Shown: in pieces, positions 25,939 through 36,182 of the stretch
How the letters are laid out: the number at the start of each line of letters is the position of its first letter
How positions within the stretch are numbered: position 1 is the stretch's first letter
NCBI GenBank assembly: GCA_019359495.1
Contig: JAHHHF010000075.1
Span: 62,001 to 126,000 of the forward strand
Length of the DNA stretch: 64,000 bases
Direction of reading: 5' to 3'
Source: Goleter apudmare HA4340-LM2
Lineage (GTDB): Bacteria; Cyanobacteriota; Cyanobacteriia; Cyanobacteriales; Nostocaceae
The notes under the pieces: model-generated
Told to the model about the DNA's origin: nothing
What the model saw: only the letters and a program-made list of their open reading frames with translations
Databases searched by the model: none
Program-made: the position numbers and the translations under genes

Positions 25939-26082
25939 TAGGACTTTAGTCTCAAGAACACAATGACTAAAATTATCACTACAAACCCAGCAAAAATAAT
26001 GGTGTTGTCCAATAAACTTAGAGTACCCAGAGATGATGAAGAGATCACTAGCAATACACTCAGGAAATTGAAGAATCATAAA

Positions 26083-26111
26083 ATCCCCGATTTCTTGGAT
26101 AAATCGGGGAT
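26083..26111 (-). terminator. Hairpin downstream of DUF29 gene
   Basis: An 11-bp perfect stem ATCCCCGATTT / AAATCGGGGAT with a 7-nt loop. On the minus strand it is followed by TTTATG, and it lies 46 bp past the DUF29 stop. Confidence 0.6.
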
Positions 26112-26156
26112 AGAAAATTCATAACAGGTTAGTAGGACTATAGGATAGACTTTTGC

Positions 26157-26609
26157 TTAATGAGGTAAAAACTGATCATCTATGATTTGAGCAATTTCGT
26201 AAGGAGACATCCCTGGAAAAGATTCCACTGCTAAACCAGTTTCAGCTTTTGCTTGTTTGACTGCTTGTGCATAGCATTCTGTAAAGACACTTTCTAGATA
26301 AGGTGTGAGACTGGGCGAATCATTTAAAGCTTCTTGGACACGTCTACGATGCTCTATGATGCTGCTTTCCCAGCTACCACTTCTTTTTTCTGGCTGATAC
26401 TGCCATTTCAGCAAATGTAATAGAATCACAATCAGATTACTCTTCAGACTCCGGCGTTCACTCCTTCCCATATCGGCTATTTCTTCAATCAGGTTTTCCC
26501 AGTCCACGTTGGTGTAGTCCTGACTTTGCAATTTTTCTACTGTGGTTTGTATCCATTGCCAGTAATCGGTGTCATATAGCTTTTGGGAATGCGTTTTGAG
26601 GGAAGACAT
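26157..26609 (-). CDS. DUF29 family protein
   Basis: A 150-residue protein (ATG 26609, or ATG 26621 adding four residues). It has the DUF29 pattern: LYDTDYWQWIQTTVEKL, VDWENLIEEIADMGRSERR, LKSNLIVILLHLLKWQYQPE and SWESSIIEHRRRV. The family is small, helical and expanded in cyanobacteria; its function is unknown. It stands alone between sdhA and the PhnD cluster, all on the minus strand. Confidence 0.85.
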   Translation of the reverse strand: MSSLKTHSQKLYDTDYWQWIQTTVEKLQSQDYTNVDWENLIEEIADMGRSERRSLKSNLIVILLHLLKWQYQPEKRSGSWESSIIEHRRRVQEALNDSPSLTPYLESVFTECYAQAVKQAKAETGLAVESFPGMSPYEIAQIIDDQFLPH

Positions 26610-26737
26610 AGCTGTTTCCATAAAGGATGTCTAGATAGTTGCCGACATATCTTTAATCTTTATAGTGATTGTAGTCTAGCATTCATAAAAACAATATCGA
26701 GTGATTATCGATTGTTACCGTATTCCTGCAACTTTAA

Positions 26738-28465
26738 TTAATACTTCCGTTCTTTGGGTTCAAACATATTAATCACCACTGGGCGATATTGAATATCAAT
26801 GCCTGCGGGTGAATAGTAAGCCATTGTGTGTCTGAGGAAATTAGCATCATCGCGTTGGGGATAATCTTCACGGAAGTGTGCGCCACGACTTTCTTGACGG
26901 TTGAGGGCTGAGGCTAGGATGGTTTGCCCTACTACCATTAAACTCCGTAGTTCTAAGGCTTCCACAAGTTCTGTATTCCAGCAAGTACCTTTATCGTCTA
27001 AATAAATTTGTGGGTATTGCTGTTGTATTTCTTGGAGTTTCTGCAAACCCTCACTCATTAATGCTGCGGTGCGGAAAACGCCGCAATACTCAGTCATGCA
27101 ATCCTGGAAGGCTTGACGCACTTGGTTAATGCGGTATTTTCCTGGCTGTGCTAGCAGGGCTTGGATTTGTTGCTTGGCTTCTTTGATGTATGGTTGCTCA
27201 TTCACATCAGGTAGTTTGCGGTTTTGGACAAAATGCGCGATCGCTGCACCAGTCCGTTTGCCATAAACTACACATTCCAATAGAGAGTTACTACCGAGGC
27301 GATTGGCTCCATGCACAGATACACAAGCTGTCTCTCCGGCTGCAAAGAAGCCATCTACTAAGCCTTCTCCACTACTGCGGACTTGTCCATCTGTGTTAAC
27401 GGGGATACCACCCATGCAATAGTGAATGGTGGGGCGGACTGGCATGGGTTCAGTGACGGCGTCCACGCCTACTAAGCGATGGGCTTCTTCCCAACAGAAG
27501 GGAACGCGGCTCATAATTTTTTCTTTGCCCATGTGTCGCAAGTCGAGATAGACAAAGGGCCCGCCAGCACTACCATCGGGATGTACACCACGACCAGCGC
27601 GAATTTCATAGGTGATCGCCCGTGAGGTAATATCACGAGGAGCCAATTCCATGCGGCTGGGGGCGTAGTTCGCCATAAAGCGATCGCCTTCTGAATTAAT
27701 CAGATATGCTCCTTCTCCCCGGACTGCTTCGGAAATTAGCACCCCTACAGGATATAAACCAGTGGGGTGGAACTGCACAAATTCCATATCTTCCAGAGGC
27801 AAACCAGCGATCGCTGTCATGGCTAAACCATCACCTGTGGATGCATAATCGTTAGATGTGGTGTTATAAACGCGACCATAACCCCCAGTGGCAAACATCA
27901 CAGCCTTAGCCCGCACCACCTCGATATGCCCATCTAACAGGCTAAACATCACTAAACCTTTTGCCTGACCCTCTTCTAAAATCAGGCGCATCACGTACCA
28001 TTCTTGGTAAATTTGCACACCATAACGACGCAAGTTGCTAACCAATTCGTGCAAAATTGCATGACCAGTTTTATCGGCGGCGTAGCAGGTGCGGTTGTGG
28101 GAATGTCCACCAAAAGCCCGTTGGGCAATGCGACCATCTGGTAAACGAGAAAATAATACACCCATGTGTTCCAGGTCAATTACCACACCTGGCGCTTCTT
28201 GGGTAAGGATGGCGACAGCATCTTGGTCTGCCAAGTAATCGGAACCTTTGACAGTATCAAAGGCGTGCGCTTCCCAACTGTCTTCAGTATCCACATTTTT
28301 CAGTGAAGCTGCCATCCCACCTTGGGCAGCAACTGAGTGGGAACGAATCGGGTGGGTTTTGGCAACTAGGGCGATGTTTAAACTGGGGTCAATGCGGGCA
28401 ATTTCCACAGCCGCACGACATCCAGCCAATCCACCACCAACAATAATTACATCATGTTCCAGCAT
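26738..28465 (-). CDS. sdhA: Succinate dehydrogenase/fumarate reductase flavoprotein subunit
   Basis: A 575-residue flavoprotein that oxidises succinate to fumarate and passes electrons to the quinone pool. FAD-binding [15 protein letters not shown] is at the N-terminus; [13 protein letters not shown] (flavin attachment region), [21 protein letters not shown] and [15 protein letters not shown] follow. No iron-sulfur (SdhB) or anchor gene is adjacent, as usual in cyanobacteria, where sdh genes are scattered. A plain ATG start without a clear Shine-Dalgarno is used. Confidence 0.93.
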   Translation of the reverse strand: MLEHDVIIVGGGLAGCRAAVEIARIDPSLNIALVAKTHPIRSHSVAAQGGMAASLKNVDTEDSWEAHAFDTVKGSDYLADQDAVAILTQEAPGVVIDLEHMGVLFSRLPDGRIAQRAFGGHSHNRTCYAADKTGHAILHELVSNLRRYGVQIYQEWYVMRLILEEGQAKGLVMFSLLDGHIEVVRAKAVMFATGGYGRVYNTTSNDYASTGDGLAMTAIAGLPLEDMEFVQFHPTGLYPVGVLISEAVRGEGAYLINSEGDRFMANYAPSRMELAPRDITSRAITYEIRAGRGVHPDGSAGGPFVYLDLRHMGKEKIMSRVPFCWEEAHRLVGVDAVTEPMPVRPTIHYCMGGIPVNTDGQVRSSGEGLVDGFFAAGETACVSVHGANRLGSNSLLECVVYGKRTGAAIAHFVQNRKLPDVNEQPYIKEAKQQIQALLAQPGKYRINQVRQAFQDCMTEYCGVFRTAALMSEGLQKLQEIQQQYPQIYLDDKGTCWNTELVEALELRSLMVVGQTILASALNRQESRGAHFREDYPQRDDANFLRHTMAYYSPAGIDIQYRPVVINMFEPKERKY

Positions 28466-28658
28466 AATTAGTATTAATTAGTCCCCGACGGCAAAAAGCC
28501 ACTGCTCTATATATTTTAAAGATGGGATTTGAGAGATGGTGAAATAGCTACAAAAAAATTCCCTGTCAGTAGGCAGGGATAGTTAACAATTCAAAATTCT
28601 CAATTAAAAAATTGATCCTTAGTGAGTATAGTGGTTGACCCTGAGCGGAGGCGAAGGG

Positions 28659-28979
28659 TCAACTAGTTGCTTGTACAGGTCTTTGTTCCGAAACATTACC
28701 TGGTATGGGTTCAGTCTTCATTCCTGGCTCTAGAGGAGCTACTTCAATATGATTTATCAATGTGGTAACAAACGCAAACAGCAAGAACGGCAGAGATAGC
28801 ACGACAACAAGTCCCACTGCCACTAAAGCATACACTGGTCGTCTGGCACCCATCAGCGCTAGGGCTGATGCCAAACTGATGGTAATGGTAATCAACCAAA
28901 CCATTATTTGACCGTAGATATCACCAAAGGTCAGGGTACAGACAAACCGATAGTTTTGAATATTATTTCTGCTCATCAT
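28659..28979 (-). CDS. Small two-helix membrane protein of unknown function
   Basis: About 106 residues from ATG 28979 (another ATG is 12 nt upstream). Two hydrophobic helices (VWLITITISLASALALMG and YALVAVGLVVVLSLPFLLFAF) are followed by a hydrophilic Pro/Glu-rich tail. I do not recognise a family. It lies just upstream of sdhA on the same strand with a 193-bp gap, so an anchor role for Sdh is conceivable but unsupported. Confidence 0.6.
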   Translation of the reverse strand: MMSRNNIQNYRFVCTLTFGDIYGQIMVWLITITISLASALALMGARRPVYALVAVGLVVVLSLPFLLFAFVTTLINHIEVAPLEPGMKTEPIPGNVSEQRPVQATS

Positions 28980-29108
28980 AATTTGCCTCAAGTCTTTCCT
29001 ATTCTATAGGTTCTACGTTAGAGCCATGTTTGACTTGTAGACAATTTTTAAATATTTTTCCAAAGATTGTAATATTACTTTATGATCATCTTTTTTGATG
29101 AAGAGACT

Positions 29109-29948
29109 TCAAAGCAAGTGCTGATTTTTTGTTTTCACTCGCTGATACAACTCCTCCATAGTCGTGATGAAGGAATTATCCTTTTGCCAGAAAGCTGGAA
29201 AATCACCTTGCTTCTTAATTAAAATTGCCGATATACCACTTGGAGTTGGCACTTCTATAGTTGATGGTAATCGCTTTTTTCCTAACCAAAATTCTCTGCT
29301 AGTAAGCTCTTGTCCAAGAGATTTTTTTTCTAGTTGTGTGTAAAATGAGGTAGATGCTTCTATGGGTATTTCTTTAGTGTTTAGGGACTCAGATAATACT
29401 TTACCTAAGTTAGATTCAGCTAATTTTTGCTGAAGTTCAGTTTTAGATAATCCCCGCAGTTCAAATAACAGAAACGGGTCATTATCTAATTGGGAAGCGA
29501 CTAGATAATAGACGCCAGCAATGTGCTTACAGGGATTGGCATAATCTGGGCAAGAACATGTAGTTTTAAAGTCTTTGCTACTGTGAGGTAACAGATGTAG
29601 TCCCATCCCAGCAAAGGTATCTTCAATGTTTTCTGGGACTTCGTTGAGTAGCAGTCGAGAAATAATGCTGGCTTTAGAAGAAAGTTTTTGAATAGCTTCA
29701 CTCCAGCGCGTTTTGGCAATAGGTGTAATTGCAATGGAGATGTGATAAGTTGGTTCTTTATAAACACCAAAGTAGGGATTAATGGAACCTTTAACTTGAG
29801 CCGTAATTGTATTTTTCTCAATTTCAAAGTTGAGAACTTTACCGCCACGGGCATAGGAACGACCGCGTTGGAGTCTGCCATCATCAGTGAATGTTTCTAA
29901 GGCTTGAATAAAGCGATCGCCCCACCAAGTCCTGCTAAATTTATTCAT
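29109..29948 (-). CDS. SWIM zinc-finger protein
   Basis: A 279-residue protein with a SWIM motif CSCPDYANPCKH at about residues 131-142 (CxC...CxH), which binds zinc and often nucleic acid. The N-terminus (WWGDRFIQALETFTDDGRLQRG) is typical of bacterial SWIM proteins next to SNF2 helicases. Its ATG is 6 bp past the helicase stop, so the two are cotranscribed and probably work together on DNA or RNA polymerase complexes. Confidence 0.85.
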   Translation of the reverse strand: MNKFSRTWWGDRFIQALETFTDDGRLQRGRSYARGGKVLNFEIEKNTITAQVKGSINPYFGVYKEPTYHISIAITPIAKTRWSEAIQKLSSKASIISRLLLNEVPENIEDTFAGMGLHLLPHSSKDFKTTCSCPDYANPCKHIAGVYYLVASQLDNDPFLLFELRGLSKTELQQKLAESNLGKVLSESLNTKEIPIEASTSFYTQLEKKSLGQELTSREFWLGKKRLPSTIEVPTPSGISAILIKKQGDFPAFWQKDNSFITTMEELYQRVKTKNQHLL

Positions 29949-29954
29949 ATATAT

Positions 29955-32900
29955 TTACTCCAAAATTGCACTTTTATTCAAGGCTATTAGTTGCTTAAAG
30001 GCTTCGTTGTCTAGTTCTGTCAGCCAAGATTCATCACTACCCACGACAGATGCCGAAAGCTTTTTCTTATCTTCAATCATTTGGTTGATTTTCTCTTCTA
30101 AAGTACCAATAGTGACAAATTTATGCACAAAAACATTCTTTTTTTGACCAATCCGAAAAGCGCGATCAGTTGCTTGATTCTCGACGGCGGGGTTCCACCA
30201 ACGGTCAAAATGAAAGACGTGATTAGCTTTGGTGAGGGTAATACCCACACCGCCTGCTTTTAGGGAAAGAATGAATACAGATGGTTCGGTATCGGGGTCT
30301 TGAAATTCAGTAATCATCTGTTCTCTACGTTGACGGTTTGTACCGCCATGCAGGTAGTAAGTGTTGTAATGTAAGCTGTGTTTGATATGCTTTTCGACGC
30401 TTTCACAAACTTCGGTAAATTGACTGAAAATTAGCAGACTTTCGCCTTCGGAAACTGCCTCTTCTACCATTTCTGATAAACGACTAAGTTTGTGCGATCG
30501 CTCAGTTGAAAATTCACTGTTATCCTGTAAAAATTGGGCTGGATGGTTGCAAATTTGCTTCAATTTCATCAATGTAGAGAGAATTAACCCCTTGCGTTCT
30601 ATCCCCTCGGCTTTTTGTAATTTTTCTTCTACCTCTTTCACTACGACTTCGTAAAGTGAAGCCTGTTCTTTAGTGAGGTTGGTGTAGAGTATTTGTTCAA
30701 CTTTATCTGGTAAATCGTTGATAATTGACTGGTCAGTTTTCACCCGTCGTAAAATCAAAGGTTCCACCAACTTCTTCAGGGTGGTGGATTTTACCCGGTC
30801 ATTGTCCTTCTGAATGGGAACCTCAAAGGATTTGCGAAACTGTGCTTCCTTACCTAAGTAACCAGGATTGAGAAAGTTAAAAATTGACCACAAATCTAGC
30901 AAGCGGTTTTCTACAGGCGTTCCCGTCAACGCCAGCCGATGCTTGGCTGAGAGTTTGAGAATGGCTTTAGTTTGGGCAGCTTTGGGATTTTTGATATTTT
31001 GTGCCTCATCTAGGACAAGGCGTTGCCATGCTACGCTACTGAGTAGCTTTTCATCTTTGCGTGCCAGAGTAAAAGACGTAATCACCACATCATGCTGTTG
31101 ACAAGCAGCTGGGAAATCTGCGGTATTTTGTACGCGATCGCCACCATGATGCACCATACTTTTTAAATGTGGCGCAAACTTGGCTATTTCCTTTTGCCAG
31201 TTACCCACAACGGAGGTAGGCGCAATTAATAACGTGGGTAAGAGTGCTGGAATATTCTCCCCATCTCCATACAATTCCCTCTCCTGCACCAATCTCGCAA
31301 TCACCTGTACCGACTTACCCAAACCCATGTCATCTGCCAAACAGCCATTTAACCCCAAGCGTTCCAGGTATTCCAGCCAAGAAACGCCGCGTTTTTGATA
31401 CTCACGCAGATTACCTTGCAGATTTAGAGTTTCAGAAATTGGTTCTAGCTGAGTTTTATCTTGCAACTTCGCCATCATCTCTGATAGCACTTCATCATGT
31501 TCAATTTCCCACTCTTCCCCAGCCTCGGCGCTACGTTGCAAAAATTCCAGCAGATTCATTTGGGGTTTTTCATCACCGTGGGATTGCCAAAACTCCAGCA
31601 ACTGCTGCATTTTATCTCGGTCTAACTCCATCCACTGACCGCGAAAATGCACTAGAGGTGCTTTAGCATTAATTAGTTGTTCCCATTCCTGGGGGGTAAC
31701 AACTTGTTCACCAATTGCTAATTCATATTGATACTCAACCAAGGAGTCTAACCCGAAATAGCTTTTGCTTTCGCCCTTGGTGGGGGCGAGTTTACGACCT
31801 GATGCTCTGAGGCGAATTTTGGCACGACGGCGACCGGTGGGAGTGTACCAAGCCGGGACAATCACTTTAAAACCCGAATCTTCCAGCACCCAAGCACTTT
31901 CTTGGAGGAATGCAAACGCTGCTTCTAGGGTAAGTTGCATTCCTGTAGGCTGGTCTGTTTCCAACCCTTCCCATAGCTGGGGATACATCCGCGCTGCATA
32001 ACCTAAATTCAACAGCAAATGCATTTCAAAGTCCTTACCAAACTGTTTTTGTATGCCAGTTTTGGCTGTTTTATTCATTATCCAGTAATCTGACAACGCC
32101 AGCTTGTGGGAAGGGTCTTGTTTGCTAGCCACTAAAAACTGCATTCGCCAATTATCTATTTCTTCTGCATGAGGTGAATGCAATTGCAAGCAGAGATAAA
32201 AAGCAGAGTCAGCTTGGCTACGGTTGATTTTAGTTTTCCATGCCAACCATTGCTGATATTCCGCGAGGGCAGTCTTGGTTGTCAGGGGGTTATGCTGAGG
32301 ATACAGGCAATAATAAACTAGGGAATCTGCAATTTGTTTATCAAAAGCAGCTGTAGATGGTGTGTGAGTCACTAAATCATGCAGTACAAATTCAGAAAAG
32401 TGACGCAATAGCTTTTCCTGATCAAAAAACTCAATACTATCTTTGATTGTTGCTGTACCAGCCGCACAAATCAACGGCATGTAGTCTATATATTTTTGGA
32501 TATTTGCTTCGTACTCCAGAGAGATAATTTCCCAAGTGGCATAGATTTCAAATGGCTGGGGAGTTGGTTTCTTGGGCGTTTTTTTAGGTTTTGCTGCTTC
32601 TAACTGCCGATACTTTAGTGCTGGAATATATTGGTCTTTGAGGATGACTTGCTTAAAAGCTTGGGTGTAGTGATACCAAAATAATAAATCAGAACCAAGT
32701 TGTACTTCACCAGAACTATGTAGGGCTAAAAAATGGATATCATTGATAATTTTGATCACATTGATAGCTCTTGCTGTTTTGACAGAAATCACCGTTTCAT
32801 AACAATCTACCTGCCAATATTGAAACTCTTCATATTCTTCAGGAATTTCTATCTCTAGATACTTAATTAATTCTGGTGAAGGTAAGGGTTGATTGTTGGC

Positions 32901-33143
32901 ACTCGGCAGGGCAAAATACTTTGGGGATACCCGTTGACTTAATTGGGTGGCTGTTTCTTTTAAACCCAACGTTGAAGCTAAAAAGGTAATTAATTCTTCT
33001 TTCGCTAGATGTCCAGGGTGAATTTGTGAAGCTTGACTGCGGCTTTTCTTGATCACAGGGGTTTCCACCCACAAGTAAAAAGACCCTGACTGAATAAAGT
33101 TATTGTCTGTATTTGGTATCCAGGTGCCATGAAGGACTTTCAT
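29955..33143 (-). CDS. SNF2-family helicase
   Basis: A 1062-residue SWI2/SNF2 ATPase. A long N-terminal SNF2-associated region (1-580) precedes the motor: motif I DDMGLGKSVQ at about 606, motif II DEAQNIKN at about 711, LALTGTPVENRLLDLWSIF, and the second RecA half with LLIFSQFTEV, LHGGTNRQRRE, KAGGVGITLTKANHVFHFD and DRAFRIGQ. It translocates on double-stranded DNA. The SNF2-SWIM pair (next gene) is a conserved bacterial unit. Its role in cyanobacteria is not established. Confidence 0.92.
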   Translation of the reverse strand: MKVLHGTWIPNTDNNFIQSGSFYLWVETPVIKKSRSQASQIHPGHLAKEELITFLASTLGLKETATQLSQRVSPKYFALPSANNQPLPSPELIKYLEIEIPEEYEEFQYWQVDCYETVISVKTARAINVIKIINDIHFLALHSSGEVQLGSDLLFWYHYTQAFKQVILKDQYIPALKYRQLEAAKPKKTPKKPTPQPFEIYATWEIISLEYEANIQKYIDYMPLICAAGTATIKDSIEFFDQEKLLRHFSEFVLHDLVTHTPSTAAFDKQIADSLVYYCLYPQHNPLTTKTALAEYQQWLAWKTKINRSQADSAFYLCLQLHSPHAEEIDNWRMQFLVASKQDPSHKLALSDYWIMNKTAKTGIQKQFGKDFEMHLLLNLGYAARMYPQLWEGLETDQPTGMQLTLEAAFAFLQESAWVLEDSGFKVIVPAWYTPTGRRRAKIRLRASGRKLAPTKGESKSYFGLDSLVEYQYELAIGEQVVTPQEWEQLINAKAPLVHFRGQWMELDRDKMQQLLEFWQSHGDEKPQMNLLEFLQRSAEAGEEWEIEHDEVLSEMMAKLQDKTQLEPISETLNLQGNLREYQKRGVSWLEYLERLGLNGCLADDMGLGKSVQVIARLVQERELYGDGENIPALLPTLLIAPTSVVGNWQKEIAKFAPHLKSMVHHGGDRVQNTADFPAACQQHDVVITSFTLARKDEKLLSSVAWQRLVLDEAQNIKNPKAAQTKAILKLSAKHRLALTGTPVENRLLDLWSIFNFLNPGYLGKEAQFRKSFEVPIQKDNDRVKSTTLKKLVEPLILRRVKTDQSIINDLPDKVEQILYTNLTKEQASLYEVVVKEVEEKLQKAEGIERKGLILSTLMKLKQICNHPAQFLQDNSEFSTERSHKLSRLSEMVEEAVSEGESLLIFSQFTEVCESVEKHIKHSLHYNTYYLHGGTNRQRREQMITEFQDPDTEPSVFILSLKAGGVGITLTKANHVFHFDRWWNPAVENQATDRAFRIGQKKNVFVHKFVTIGTLEEKINQMIEDKKKLSASVVGSDESWLTELDNEAFKQLIALNKSAILE

Positions 33144-33249
33144 AGATTGTGATGCCTCTGGATTGTTGAGAAATTCTAGCGGTTTAAAATTACTCTACCA
33201 AATCTAATGATTCAGATCAAAACTTTTGTGCTCTTAGCTCCATAAACTA

Positions 33250-34974
33250 TTACAACGAAAATTCATCAAACTTAACAACCTCAGACTCAGGCTGACGCGT
33301 ATCAAAACGATAACTGCTAATCGTACCTGTGCCAGTGTCAAAGATGCTGAACACCGTAATGTCATTACTCGTAATGTAAGGCATGGGCTGACCATCTGCA
33401 CCTAGTAAAGGGGCGATCGCTGGTACTATAGGTTCCAAGCCATTCGGGTCGCCAACCATAACATAATCTTCTTGATATCCTATTGGCACTTGTCGCTTTT
33501 TTTCACCCCATGCAGCACCGTAAGAATTGCCCACATTAGATGTTTCTAAAAAGTGCATTCCACGGGAACTAACAAAACGGTTCCATAGATGAGAATGCCC
33601 GTACAATACAAATTGCACATTGGCTGCTTCTAGCAAGGGCATAACATCACGGACCAGATAATCTGCGTCTTTGGGATACTCGTAACGCACAGATTTAATC
33701 TTACCAACATCATCCCGTGCAATTATCTGTACTGGATTTGTATAAGCTGGGACAATATTATCGCCTAGAGTATGAGGTGGATGATGGAACATTACCACCT
33801 TGTACTTTGCCTGTTTAAACTCAGGGCTATTGAGTTCTTGCTCTAACCAATTATACTGCTGGCTACCCTTGGCAATTGGTTCATAAATATGTTGCCCATA
33901 ACCCCAATTCTCAGGATTATTTAAATCTTTGTCTGCTTCCCGGTACACACCTCTCGCCTCTGCATCTAAGCCGGGAGTCCGCCACATATTCGTCGCATAA
34001 AGTACCACCAAACGCACATCACCAAAGGTGAAGGCATAATATCTTTTCCTGCCTTCCTTACTTTCAGGTAAAGAGAAAATTTCTTCGTAAGTATCGGTAT
34101 TAAAGGAATTATCTTTTAAGGATTTACCACTGTACAGTTTTTGAGCCACTACACGGGGAATGGTATCGTTAAATTCATCATTTAAACTCCCCTTCCTATT
34201 CAACCTACCCATCACCTCATGATTACCAATAGCGGTAAACATCGGTGCATGTTGAATGATTTGCCCGCCAGTGTAGATTGTCTTGACACCGTTGTGGTTC
34301 ATTTCATATTTAGCGCGACCTTGCAAAGCCGGAAAGAAAGCACCCCCGCGATGATCATCAAACCATTCTGAGGCGCGGTCTGGAATGTTGACCAAATCAC
34401 CAGCAAACCAAACTGCATCTACTCGTCCCACTGTCTCCACGACCTTTTGCAGATTTGCGGCGGTCATGGGCTTGAGTTGATGATCTGAGGTCAGTAAAAT
34501 TTTGAGTGGTGTACCTGGTTTTGGGTTAGACGCCAGAGTGAAAACATCGCTGCTGACACTTGTACCATTTTCCTGCACACTCGTAATGCGATATTCCACC
34601 CGCACACCGGGAGTTAAACCAGTCACCTCAGCTTCGTGTCGCCAAATATCACGCTGTACAGGTTGCTGATAAACTTGCCCGTCTTGAGTTTGCTGTGCTA
34701 CTCGTGATTGTTGGTCTTCTCGTGTGCGGCTAAGTTTAGTAGTGCTGGCAAAGGCGGTTTTGAGGAGATTTTCGCCATAATTGACTACGTGTTTATCACC
34801 CTGAAACTCAGTAAACCATACTACCTTTACTGAAGTGGCAGTTGGCAGTTGCAAAAATGGGTCGGTCAGTAACTGGGGTGTTGATGTCATAGTTGTTTGC
34901 CCCAATGAACATGCGCTTACCAGGGTAAAGGATAGAACAAATAGAAGTACAGGCGTTAGGAGTTTAATGCTCAC
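33250..34974 (-). CDS. Lipoprotein metallophosphoesterase with purple-acid-phosphatase-like N-domain
   Basis: A 574-residue exported enzyme from a GTG start (34974). The signal MSIKLLTPVLLFVLSFTLVS ends at a lipobox Cys (VSAC, residue 22). Residues about 35-150 are fibronectin-like, as in purple acid phosphatases. The calcineurin-type core has LLTSDHQ (about 160), FAGDLVN (about 193), IGNHEVM (about 252), MFHHPPH and YGHSHLW (about 461). It should release phosphate from organic phosphates outside the cytoplasm. The gene stands alone; a phosphate-starvation role is inference. Confidence 0.85.
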   Translation of the reverse strand: MSIKLLTPVLLFVLSFTLVSACSLGQTTMTSTPQLLTDPFLQLPTATSVKVVWFTEFQGDKHVVNYGENLLKTAFASTTKLSRTREDQQSRVAQQTQDGQVYQQPVQRDIWRHEAEVTGLTPGVRVEYRITSVQENGTSVSSDVFTLASNPKPGTPLKILLTSDHQLKPMTAANLQKVVETVGRVDAVWFAGDLVNIPDRASEWFDDHRGGAFFPALQGRAKYEMNHNGVKTIYTGGQIIQHAPMFTAIGNHEVMGRLNRKGSLNDEFNDTIPRVVAQKLYSGKSLKDNSFNTDTYEEIFSLPESKEGRKRYYAFTFGDVRLVVLYATNMWRTPGLDAEARGVYREADKDLNNPENWGYGQHIYEPIAKGSQQYNWLEQELNSPEFKQAKYKVVMFHHPPHTLGDNIVPAYTNPVQIIARDDVGKIKSVRYEYPKDADYLVRDVMPLLEAANVQFVLYGHSHLWNRFVSSRGMHFLETSNVGNSYGAAWGEKKRQVPIGYQEDYVMVGDPNGLEPIVPAIAPLLGADGQPMPYITSNDITVFSIFDTGTGTISSYRFDTRQPESEVVKFDEFSL

Positions 34975-35099
34975 TGCGATCGCCTAAGGTATTTTAGGTT
35001 TTGGTCATTGTACAGTAACCAATTTAAGCCTAGATGATGTCAGGGTTAAAAAGATTTGAGTTCTGAGTGTAGGGGTAGAGTGAAAACCATGCCCAATCC

Positions 35100-35375
35100 C
35101 TAATAACCAGTCCCTGTTACCTCTAAAGCAGCCATCGCCGATGTCCAACCAGGTACAACATCTTCTGATATAAATTCTCCCTCCCAGTCTTTTTTTGGGT
35201 CAAATTGAAAGACTGCTACTCGGTCAGCTTTGAGTAATTGACGAACTTGTGTGACGGTAGTTTGAAAAATTGTGTTTAAGTCTAAAGATTCCCGAATTCG
35301 CATAATTACACTAGCCAGAGCTTGGTGTTGCTCTAATTGCGTCTGCATTTCACTGCTTGACACCGTCCAACACAC
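35100..35375 (-). pseudogene. GAF-domain sensor kinase fragment
   Basis: A 91-codon frame matches the middle of cyanobacterial GAF kinases: LEQHQALASVIMRIRESLDL, TVTQVRQLLKADRVAVFQFD and GEFISEDVVPGW. It then runs into unrelated AALEVTGTGY and stops, lacking the rest of the GAF domain and any kinase. No kinase sequence lies on either side, and an inverted-repeat element lies 36 bp upstream. I take it as a gene relic. Confidence 0.7.
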
Positions 35376-35410
35376 TGGCTCAACTTTGCGCTATTTACGC
35401 CGTGCTGTAC

Positions 35411-35520
35411 TATTAGTCTGTCAAGATAAAAATGATGGACTGTAGTGCGGGCATCTTGCCCGCGTGAGCGAGACGCTCACACTACCAAAAATCCCTCAAA
35501 ACAAAATTGACAGACTACTA
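35411..35520. mobile_element. MITE-like element
   Basis: Perfect inverted ends TAGTCTGTCAA (35414-35424) and TTGACAGACTA (35507-35517), with inner hairpins GCGGGCATCTTGCCCGC and GTGAGCGAGACGCTCAC. TA next to GTCTG/CAGAC would fit a TA duplication. No coding capacity. It may have taken part in truncating the GAF gene. Confidence 0.6.
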
Positions 35521-35610
35521 GTTAGGGATTTAATTTGGTCGGCTAAAACAACTCCTTTTATTTGCATTTCATCAACACAAAACTCAGTCCGAAAGTCATA
35601 AATAACAAAA

Positions 35611-35641
35611 ACCAGCTAATCTTTTATGAAGATTAGCTGGT
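35611..35641 (-). terminator. Rho-independent terminator after tRNA-Pro
   Basis: A 13-bp perfect stem ACCAGCTAATCTT / AAGATTAGCTGGT with a 5-nt loop. On the minus strand it is followed by TTTTTGTTATTT. It lies 15 bp past the tRNA 3' end. Confidence 0.85.
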
Positions 35642-35655
35642 TTACTTTTCATCAA

Positions 35656-35729
35656 TCGGAGCGGCGGGATTTGAACCCACGACCTCCACTACCCCAAAGT
35701 GGCGCGCTACCAAGCTGCGCTACGCCCCG
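35656..35729 (-). tRNA. trnP: tRNA-Pro (GGG)
   Basis: A 74-nt cloverleaf on the minus strand: acceptor CGGGGCG pairs with CGCTCCG (one G-U), discriminator A, anticodon stem CCACT/AGTGG with loop TTGGGGT and anticodon GGG, T arm GTGGGTTCAAATCCCGC. CCA is not encoded. It reads CCC and CCU codons. Confidence 0.95.
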
Positions 35730-35797
35730 TTAATCGATAACGGATTCAGTCAACTTTGCTATTTTAGCACGAGGTGAAGAGAAAAAACAATCTTAAT

Positions 35798-36163
35798 TCA
35801 AAAAACCTTGAGTGTTGCCGTGGCTTGCAGCAAATCTCCAACAGCGTTAGTATTCCATCTACCTTCTGCACAGCGTCCTGTATTCAGGATCAATCGCAGA
35901 CTGTAGCTGTGGGGATAGCCTTCCACCTCTATCCATAATAAATCGCTTTCGGCTTCACAGGCAATTTTCTCTTCATCCATCAATTCAGTGGCGAGTTGCT
36001 TCATAGTGTCAGCTAACTTTGCCAACAGACGGCAAAAATCGTTCAACTCGGCTTCTGTTAACTCCACAGCCCAATCATCTGTCCCCACTAAGCCTTTAAA
36101 TTCTGGTGCATTGGGGTTCCAGCCAATACGCCAACCAGATCCGCTCTTTAATAAACGTTCCAT
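35798..36163 (-). CDS. DUF1818 family protein
   Basis: A 121-residue cyanobacterial/plastid protein: MERLLKSGSGWRIGWNPNA, GLVGTDDWAVELTEAEL, DLLWIEVEGYPHSYSLRLIL and CAEGRWNTNAV. The family has known structure but no proven function. It is 19 bp after the gene at 36183, and both lie downstream of rpoZ on the minus strand, a likely operon. Confidence 0.88.
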   Translation of the reverse strand: MERLLKSGSGWRIGWNPNAPEFKGLVGTDDWAVELTEAELNDFCRLLAKLADTMKQLATELMDEEKIACEAESDLLWIEVEGYPHSYSLRLILNTGRCAEGRWNTNAVGDLLQATATLKVF

Positions 36164-36182
36164 AGTTAGGAGAGACTACGAA

